Shown: one piece after another, positions 1 to 4,657 of the stretch
Layout: each line of letters begins with the position of its first letter
Numbering within the stretch: position 1 is the stretch's first letter
Source: an uncultured Erysipelotrichaceae bacterium
GTDB lineage: Bacteria > Bacillota_I > Bacilli_A > RF39 > UBA660
Direction of reading: 5' to 3'
Assembly: GCA_902795725.1 (NCBI GenBank)
Contig: CADBLY010000102.1
Location: forward strand, 1-8,060
Length of the DNA stretch: 8,060 nt
The notes under the pieces: generated by a model
Seen by the model: the letters and a program-made list of their open reading frames with translations, nothing else
The model's database searches: none
Told to the model about the DNA's origin: nothing
Program-made: the position numbers and the translations under genes

Positions 1-61
1 GGGGTTTTTATATGACTGACCCCAAAATCTAAGATATCATCTCCAATTTACTAACAGTATG

Positions 62-86
62 AAAGAAAACTAATTTCTTTATTTTT
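62..86 (+). terminator. weak terminator-like hairpin upstream of the prepilin genes
   Basis: AAAGAAA (62-68) and TTTCTTT (74-80) form a perfect 7-bp stem around the loop ACTAA, followed by ATTTTT (81-86). The stem has only one G-C pair, so it would be weak. It may end a gene lying left of the window, but no coding sequence in 1-61 supports this directly. Confidence 0.35.
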
Positions 87-91
87 AATCA

Positions 92-121
92 TTGACATAA
101 GATCGTATTTAGTGATAAAAT
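92..121 (+). promoter_or_regulatory. extended -10 promoter for the prepilin pair
   Basis: A perfect TTGACA -35 box lies at 92-97. TAAAAT at 116-121 is the -10 box, an 18-base spacer away, and is preceded by TG at 113-114, which makes an extended -10. Transcription would start near 128, leaving a leader of about 20 bases that includes the ribosome binding site AGGAGAG at 134-140. This is the strongest sigma-A-like promoter in the window. A slightly different -10 frame, GATAAA at 114-119, is also possible. Confidence 0.72.
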
Positions 122-147
122 TATAAAGAAGATAGGAGAGATGATAT

Positions 148-1140
148 ATGAAAAGAAAAAGAAAAGGATTTACACTAATAGAATTATTAGCTGTATTAGT
201 AGTACTAGCCATACTAGCTTTAATTACTATACCTATAGTATTAAGAATAATAAATAATGTTCAAGCAGAGTCATACAAAAGATCTATTGAAGGATATGTT
301 GATGCCGTTCATAATGGACTATCAGAATGGAAAATGCTTAATCCAGCATCTCCATATTCTAACTATGATTTTTCAAATGTAGATACCAAAGGAAATAACG
401 TTGTATGTGATGAACAATCTGTTGATAATGATGGAAATATCACCTTAAGAGGATGTTATATAGGAAACAGAACAAAAATATATAGTTATGTTAATGATGT
501 TATCTCAGAAGATAATAACTATAATTTTTATGCTATTGGTAAAAAAGTTACTGTTAATAATATCAGCTATTATATTATTGGATCAGGAGATAACTATGTT
601 ACTTTATTAAAAGAAACTCCATTAACAACCGCAGAAGTAAATCAATATGGTGCATCGCATATCAATATGTATGAAGATCCAGAATATGAAGAATACCAAA
701 CAGCTGTTGATTACAATGGATACGGATCTATTTATTATCTAAGTTCCAGTACATGTAATTCAAACGATCAAAGTGGTTGTTCAACAAATTATAATACATC
801 AGATGTTGCGTATGTAGTTAATAATTGGGTTGAAGCTACAATTAATTCATCCGATTTAGTTGAGATTGGTGGTTATAGTGCTCGCATATGGGGTACTGCT
901 GATGATCAAACTAACTTCTTAACTCGAACAACCTGTGGTACAATACACTGTAATGAATATGTTGTAGCACCAGAATATTTAACAAAAACACAAAATCTCG
1001 GATGGACATTACCAACAGAAGATGCTATTTATTTTATTAAAGCTTCGCAAGTATATGAAATTACCGATGCTGGCGATATTTGTCAAAGACTTGGTACCAT
1101 AACACCAGTTATCAATGTAAAAAAGGGATTTGTTGGATAG
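148..1140 (+). CDS. type IV prepilin-like protein with extra C-terminal domain
   Basis: This 330-residue protein starts with a short basic leader (MKRKRKG) followed by FTLIELL. That is the class III signal recognised by prepilin peptidase, with predicted cleavage after Gly7 and the conserved Glu at position 5 of the mature protein. One hydrophobic helix follows (about 10-35). Residues to about 125 align with the next gene product, sharing the LNP, TKGN and Cys landmarks (Cys87, Cys103). A second region (about 125-330) is Tyr/Asn/Ser-rich and adds five more Cys (203, 211, 263, 268, 312). It ends in TPVINVKKGFVG, which resembles from memory the RPVINLK-type ending of lectin-like domains in Bacillota surface proteins; no search was run. 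It is likely surface-exposed or part of a pseudopilus. AGGAGAG, seven bases upstream, supports the start. No pilus assembly ATPase or prepilin peptidase lies in the window, so its substrate and machinery are unknown. Confidence 0.82.
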   Translation: MKRKRKGFTLIELLAVLVVLAILALITIPIVLRIINNVQAESYKRSIEGYVDAVHNGLSEWKMLNPASPYSNYDFSNVDTKGNNVVCDEQSVDNDGNITLRGCYIGNRTKIYSYVNDVISEDNNYNFYAIGKKVTVNNISYYIIGSGDNYVTLLKETPLTTAEVNQYGASHINMYEDPEYEEYQTAVDYNGYGSIYYLSSSTCNSNDQSGCSTNYNTSDVAYVVNNWVEATINSSDLVEIGGYSARIWGTADDQTNFLTRTTCGTIHCNEYVVAPEYLTKTQNLGWTLPTEDAIYFIKASQVYEITDAGDICQRLGTITPVINVKKGFVG

Positions 1141-1147
1141 ATAACTT

Positions 1148-1546
1148 ATGAAGAAAAAGGGATTTACACTTATAGAATTATTAGCAATTATAACTGTTTT
1201 AGCCATTATAACTTTGGTTACAATACCAGTGGTTGTTAGAATTATTAATAATGCATCTAATGAATCATCAAAAAAAAGTGTAATAGGGTATGCTAAAGCC
1301 TATGAGCAAGCTCTATCAAATTACCAAATGTTAAATCCTGGTAAAACACCTAATATTGATGAATTATCCGTTAATACTAAAGGGAACAGTGTTTCTTGTT
1401 TATATAAATTATTTGATGAAGATGATAATATTAATCTATCTTGTTGTACGGTAGATAATCATAATAATAAGTATTACAATTATATTTCTGGAAATGTATC
1501 TGAAAGTAACTCATGCCAAAATCTAGAATACTATGGTGTAGAATAG
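1148..1546 (+). CDS. short type IV prepilin-like protein
   Basis: This 132-residue protein begins MKKKG/FTLIELL, a clear prepilin peptidase site with cleavage predicted after Gly5 and Glu at mature position 5. A hydrophobic helix spans about residues 8-32. The ectodomain of about 100 residues has four Cys (84, 99, 100, 123), suggesting disulfide bonding outside the cell. It is a paralogue of the upstream gene product over almost its whole length (shared RIINN, MLNP, TKGN and a Cys pair) but lacks that protein's C-terminal domain. It starts seven bases after the upstream stop and has no good Shine-Dalgarno sequence, so translational coupling is likely. A terminator follows, so the pair forms its own transcription unit. 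The role (minor pilin, pseudopilin or competence-type pilin) cannot be decided from sequence. Confidence 0.85.
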   Translation: MKKKGFTLIELLAIITVLAIITLVTIPVVVRIINNASNESSKKSVIGYAKAYEQALSNYQMLNPGKTPNIDELSVNTKGNSVSCLYKLFDEDDNINLSCCTVDNHNNKYYNYISGNVSESNSCQNLEYYGVE

Positions 1547-1549
1547 AAT

Positions 1550-1574
1550 GTCCTTTTAATAAAGGACTTCTTTA
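1550..1574 (+). terminator. intrinsic terminator after the prepilin pair
   Basis: GTCCTTT (1550-1556) pairs perfectly with AAAGGAC (1561-1567) around the loop TAAT, and TTCTTT follows at 1568-1573. It lies three bases after the second prepilin stop codon, as expected for a rho-independent terminator. Confidence 0.8.
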
Positions 1575-1578
1575 TAAT
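1573..1578 (+). promoter_or_regulatory. possible -10 box for the fmt operon
   Basis: A perfect TATAAT lies directly on the T tract of the preceding terminator. It would start transcription near 1585, about 17 bases before the fmt start codon. No recognisable -35 box is found at 16-18 bases upstream, where the terminator stem lies, and there is no TG extension. In such AT-rich DNA the match could be chance, but fmt needs some promoter after the terminator and no better candidate is visible. Confidence 0.35.
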
Positions 1579-1590
1579 TGTTAAACATTT

Positions 1591-1596
1591 GAGGTG
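1591..1596 (+). promoter_or_regulatory. ribosome binding site deciding the fmt start
   Basis: GAGGTG lies five bases before ATG 1602. No Shine-Dalgarno sequence precedes the point, about eleven codons later, where Fmt proteins usually begin. This supports the longer N-terminus. Confidence 0.75.
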
Positions 1597-1601
1597 ATAA
1601 T

Positions 1602-2555
1602 ATGAATATAGAAGATGTTATAGTAGAAAAAGAAATAAAAATTGTATTTATGGGCACACCACAATTTAGTGTACCTGTTTTACAAGGCTTAATAGATAAC
1701 TATTCTGTTAAAGCTGTAGTAACACAACCAGATAAATTAGTAGGAAGAAAAGCTGTTTTAACACCATCTCCTATAAAAAAATGTGCAAATGAAAATAATA
1801 TACTAGTACTACAACCACGAAATATAAAAGAAGAATATGAAGAAATAATCGCATTAAATCCAGATTTAATAATAACTTGTGCATATGGACAAATAATTCC
1901 TAAAGAATTGTTGGATTATCCTAAATATGGTTGTATTAATGTTCATGCATCATTACTACCTAAACTAAGGGGAGGTGCACCTATTCATCGTGCTATAATA
2001 AATGGAGATAAAAAGACAGGTATAACTATTATGTATATGGATGAGACGATGGATAGTGGTGATATAATAAAACAAAGAAGTATAGATATAGATGAAGATG
2101 ATACTGCATCAAAGCTTCATGAAAAATTATCTATATTAGGACGAGATTTACTTTTAGAAACACTACCAAGTATTATTGAAGGAAGTAATGAAAGAATTAA
2201 ACAAGATATAAATGAAGTAACATATGCCTTTAATATTAAACCAGAAGATGAAAAAATAGATTTCAGTAAAACTAAAAGACAAATCTATAATCAAATAAGG
2301 GGCTTATATAGTTTTCCTGGCGCATATTGTCTTATGGATGGAAAAAGGTTGAAAATATGGAAGGCAAAAGAAGGAGAAAATATCTACTCCAATCGAATAG
2401 ATGGTGAAATAAGTAAAATATACACCGATGGCATTGGCGTAAAAGTAAGTAATGGTGAAATAATTATTTTAGAATTACAATTAGAAGGTAAAAATAAAAT
2501 GTCAGCTAAAGAATTTGCAAATGGTAAACAATTAGAAGGAAAAATACTAAATTAG
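1602..2555 (+). CDS. fmt: methionyl-tRNA formyltransferase
   Basis: Fmt transfers a formyl group from 10-formyl-tetrahydrofolate to Met-tRNA(fMet) in the cytoplasm, making the initiator tRNA. The 317-residue length fits the family (E. coli 315). The Rossmann-like N-terminal domain carries KIVFMGTPQFS (13-23), QPDKLVGR (42-49) and the signature SLLPKLRGGAPIHRAI (117-132). The catalytic triad known in E. coli as Asn106, His108 and Asp144 matches Asn113, His115 and Asp151 here with identical spacing. The C-terminal tRNA-binding domain is seen in PEDEKIDF (214-221), SFPGAY (237-242) and GKNKMSAKEFANG (296-308). An extra N-terminal segment of about eleven residues (MNIEDVIVEKE) precedes the usual start. 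The next gene's ribosome binding site overlaps the stop codon, so they are co-translated or at least co-transcribed. No deformylase gene, a frequent neighbour, is in the window. Confidence 0.96.
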   Translation: MNIEDVIVEKEIKIVFMGTPQFSVPVLQGLIDNYSVKAVVTQPDKLVGRKAVLTPSPIKKCANENNILVLQPRNIKEEYEEIIALNPDLIITCAYGQIIPKELLDYPKYGCINVHASLLPKLRGGAPIHRAIINGDKKTGITIMYMDETMDSGDIIKQRSIDIDEDDTASKLHEKLSILGRDLLLETLPSIIEGSNERIKQDINEVTYAFNIKPEDEKIDFSKTKRQIYNQIRGLYSFPGAYCLMDGKRLKIWKAKEGENIYSNRIDGEISKIYTDGIGVKVSNGEIIILELQLEGKNKMSAKEFANGKQLEGKILN

Positions 2556-2563
2556 GAGTAATA

Positions 2564-3235
2564 ATGAAAAGAATAAAAGAAATAATAAATAGATTTATAG
2601 AAATATGGAAAATTCCCAAGTATAAAGGATTAATCCAATTAGCATTTTGGATACTCTTCTTTCTCTTTGTATATATAGTTTTTAATGCAAAAAATACAAT
2701 CCCATCTTCTAATATTCCTTCTAATAATGAAGTAAAAGAAAAAGAAACAAATCAAATAACAAGTTATATATATAATTATCAAATTAATGATAATGAGAAT
2801 ACAATAAATATTAGTGGGACATATTATAACGGGATAGATTTATTTAACTATAATAATAGTCGTTATTATATAAAAAATAACATGTATTATACACTAGATA
2901 ATAATGCTATTACAATTGATTACTCACTAGTAGAATTTCAATATAATAATATTTTAAATCTAATAAAAGACAAAGAATATGATAGTAAAACTGAATATAA
3001 AGATAAAAATATAGAATATACATATACAATAGATAGTTTATCTTATAATAATTTTTATCATAAACAATATGAAACCAATGGTAATGTAGTAATCAAAATA
3101 ACATATATGAATAACTATATTTCTAATGTTATTATAGATTTATCAGATTACTATATAGATAAAAATATTTATCAAGTCATAATAAATTATAGTAATGTTA
3201 ATAATATAAACGGATTAGATATAAATATAGAATAG
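2564..3235 (+). CDS. hypothetical single-pass membrane protein
   Basis: I do not recognise this 223-residue protein. It has a basic N-terminal cytoplasmic segment (about 1-21), one hydrophobic helix (about 22-41, rich in Leu, Phe, Ile and Trp), a linker (about 42-65), and an ectodomain of about 160 residues that is very rich in Asn, Tyr and Ile and looks beta-rich. It contains no Cys, no lipobox and no known catalytic motif. The positive-inside rule predicts the C-terminal part outside the cell. AGGAG (2554-2558) overlaps the fmt stop codon and gives a five-base spacing to ATG. The gene lies eight bases after fmt and ten before the first murE, so it is transcribed with cell-envelope genes and may act in the envelope, but this is only contextual. 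The Asn/Tyr bias partly reflects the AT-rich genome. Confidence 0.8.
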   Translation: MKRIKEIINRFIEIWKIPKYKGLIQLAFWILFFLFVYIVFNAKNTIPSSNIPSNNEVKEKETNQITSYIYNYQINDNENTINISGTYYNGIDLFNYNNSRYYIKNNMYYTLDNNAITIDYSLVEFQYNNILNLIKDKEYDSKTEYKDKNIEYTYTIDSLSYNNFYHKQYETNGNVVIKITYMNNYISNVIIDLSDYYIDKNIYQVIINYSNVNNINGLDINIE

Positions 3236-3245
3236 TGGTGAAGTT

Positions 3246-4610
3246 ATGATTAATATTAAAAGTGATTCTAGAAAAGTAAAACCAGGTGATACATTTGTCG
3301 CTTTAGATGGTATTATTACCAATGGTAGTGATTATATTTCAAGTGCGATTGAAAATGGTGCGAGTAAAATTGTATGTAAGGAAGGACAATACAGTGTTGA
3401 GACTATTAATGTACCAGATACTAGAGAATATCTAAATAAATATTTAAAAGATAATTATAATAAATATCTAGATGAAATGACAATTATGGGAATAACTGGT
3501 ACTAATGGAAAAACAACAACAGCTTTTTTGATATACGAAGCTTTAAATGCTATGCATATTAAATGCGGATATATAGGAACAATTGGTTACTATTTAGAGA
3601 AGAAAGTAAAAGATCTACCCAATACTTCAGCAGATGTATGTGAAATGTATGATATGATCATTAATGCCTATGAAAATGGCTATAAATACATTGTATTAGA
3701 AGTAAGTAGTCAGGGTCTATCTTATGGAAGATTAGAAGGAATAACTTTCGATTATGCTATGTTTACTAATTTAACCGAAGATCATTTAGATTATCATAAA
3801 ACAATGGAAAACTATTGTTTAGCTAAACAAAAATTATTTAAACAATTAAAGAAAAATGGTATCGGTTTAGTTAATAATGACGATGAATATAAAAAATACT
3901 TTATGATTGAACCATATAAAACCTACGGATTTACAGCTAGTGATTATCAAGTAATTAATTATACATTAAATAATAATGGTAGTCATTTTGAAATTAAAAC
4001 TAACGATAAGACATACACGATTAATAGTCCTTTAATTGGTAAATATAATATATATAATGTCACACTATTAATAGCTATATTAGACTTACTAAACATAGAA
4101 AAAAATATGATAGAGTCTTTAATACCACTTTTAAAATCTCCAAATGGCAGAATGGATATTATAAAATATAATAATAATTCTATAATTATTGATTATGCTC
4201 ATACTCCAGATGCAATGGAAAATATTTATAAAGCCGTAAAAGAAATCTGTACAGGTAAAATATATACTGTTTTTGGATGTACTGGAGATAGAGATCGCTT
4301 TAAAAGACCAATCATGTTAGATTTAGCAACAAAAAATTCAGAGTATGTTATTGTAACTATGGATGATCTTCACTATGAACCATTTGATAATATTATATCC
4401 GATATGATTACTGGTATCGATCAAGATAACTACGAAGTATGCCAAGATCGTGGAAAAGCAATTGAAAAAGGAATAGAAAAACTAGTAGACAATGATATTT
4501 TACTAATACTAGGGAAAGGTCATGAAACGGGTATTATTATTAAAGACCAAAAAATACCTTTTAATGATAAAAAGATCGTATTAGAAATTCTAAACAAAGT
4601 TAAAGTATAG
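3246..4610 (+). CDS. murE: MurE-type Mur ligase with divergent substrate motif (first copy)
   Basis: MurE ligases add the third amino acid to UDP-MurNAc-L-Ala-D-Glu using ATP, in the cytoplasm. The 454 residues contain the short N-terminal UDP-binding domain (DSRKVKPGDTFVAL, 7-20), the ATP P-loop GTNGKTT (85-91), EVSSQGL (152-158), DHLDYHKTMENY (179-190) with the expected carbamylated Lys194, GRMD (301-304), DYAHTPDA (316-323), GDRDRFKRP (347-355) and GKGHE (423-427). These are MurE landmarks, not MurF ones. At the site where meso-DAP enzymes have DNPR it has DDLH (373-376), lacking the key Pro and Arg, and NTTP is replaced by NTSA (126-129). Glu427, known to contact DAP, is kept. The specificity is therefore uncertain: another diamino acid, or a changed role. 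The N-terminus is about 20 residues shorter than in E. coli. GGTG (3237-3240) precedes the start by five bases. Confidence 0.9.
   Translation: MINIKSDSRKVKPGDTFVALDGIITNGSDYISSAIENGASKIVCKEGQYSVETINVPDTREYLNKYLKDNYNKYLDEMTIMGITGTNGKTTTAFLIYEALNAMHIKCGYIGTIGYYLEKKVKDLPNTSADVCEMYDMIINAYENGYKYIVLEVSSQGLSYGRLEGITFDYAMFTNLTEDHLDYHKTMENYCLAKQKLFKQLKKNGIGLVNNDDEYKKYFMIEPYKTYGFTASDYQVINYTLNNNGSHFEIKTNDKTYTINSPLIGKYNIYNVTLLIAILDLLNIEKNMIESLIPLLKSPNGRMDIIKYNNNSIIIDYAHTPDAMENIYKAVKEICTGKIYTVFGCTGDRDRFKRPIMLDLATKNSEYVIVTMDDLHYEPFDNIISDMITGIDQDNYEVCQDRGKAIEKGIEKLVDNDILLILGKGHETGIIIKDQKIPFNDKKIVLEILNKVKV
3696..3731 (+). repeat. near-identical murE tract A, copy 1
   Basis: These 36 bases match 5081-5116 with a single mismatch (T3720 versus G5105). 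They encode the LEVSSQGL region. The protein is conserved here, but so are the synonymous positions, which suggests recent exchange or duplication. Confidence 0.7.
3786..3860 (+). repeat. near-identical murE tract B, copy 1
   Basis: These 75 bases match 5171-5245 with one mismatch. The last 66 (3795-3860 versus 5180-5245) are identical, including every third codon position. They encode LDYHKTMENYCLAKQKLF and the following KQLKKNG. Flanking sequence on both sides is clearly diverged. Confidence 0.85.
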
Positions 4611-4612
4611 TC

Positions 4613-4655
4613 GCACTTCAATATATATTTTCATAATATATATTGAGGTGTTTTT
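4613..4655 (+). promoter_or_regulatory. terminator/attenuator hairpin that sequesters the second murE ribosome binding site
   Basis: CACTTCAATATATATT (4614-4629) pairs with AATATATATTGAGGTG (4635-4650) over 16 positions with one G-U pair and a five-base loop (TTCAT). G4613-T4651 could extend it as a wobble pair. Five T follow (4651-4655), the form of an intrinsic terminator. The 3' arm ends in GAGGTG (4645-4650), the only ribosome binding site for the next gene. The folded RNA would therefore both hide the ribosome site and favour termination. It starts two or three bases after the first murE stop codon. Whether it responds to any signal is not visible; no competing antiterminator was found close by. 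Confidence 0.75.
4645..4650 (+). promoter_or_regulatory. ribosome binding site setting the second murE start at 4658
   Basis: GAGGTG lies seven bases before ATG 4658. An in-frame TTG at 4643 overlaps this site and would itself have no ribosome binding site, so it is not the start. The protein from 4658 (MIQNDSRKVKPGD) also aligns with the first copy (MINIKSDSRKVKPGD). Confidence 0.85.
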
Positions 4656-4657
4656 AC

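Noticed and set aside
1..23. GGGGT...ACCCC inverted repeat at the left edge
   Set aside because: It has only five pairs and an 11-13-base loop, with no T tract downstream, and it is cut by the window edge.
1009..1206. Minus-strand reading frame opposite the prepilin junction
   Set aside because: It overlaps two clear genes, has no ribosome binding site or recognisable motif, and is a shadow of the coding strand.
2700..3230. Repeat array in the Asn/Tyr-rich hypothetical protein
   Set aside because: The AAT/TAT runs are compositional; no periodic unit or conserved spacing is seen.
4041..4062. AT-rich sequence in the first murE as an antiterminator for the hairpin at 4613
   Set aside because: Only alternating A/T bases match, it is more than 500 bases upstream, and it lacks the GAAGTG part needed to pair with the hairpin's 5' arm.
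3246..4610. The first murE copy being murF
   Set aside because: It has MurE-specific DHLDYHKTMENY and DYAHTPDA motifs and closely matches the second MurE copy throughout.
4643..4657. TTG start giving the second murE five extra residues (MRCFY)
   Set aside because: The TTG overlaps the ribosome binding site itself and lies in the hairpin stem. ATG 4658 has correct spacing and aligns with the first copy.
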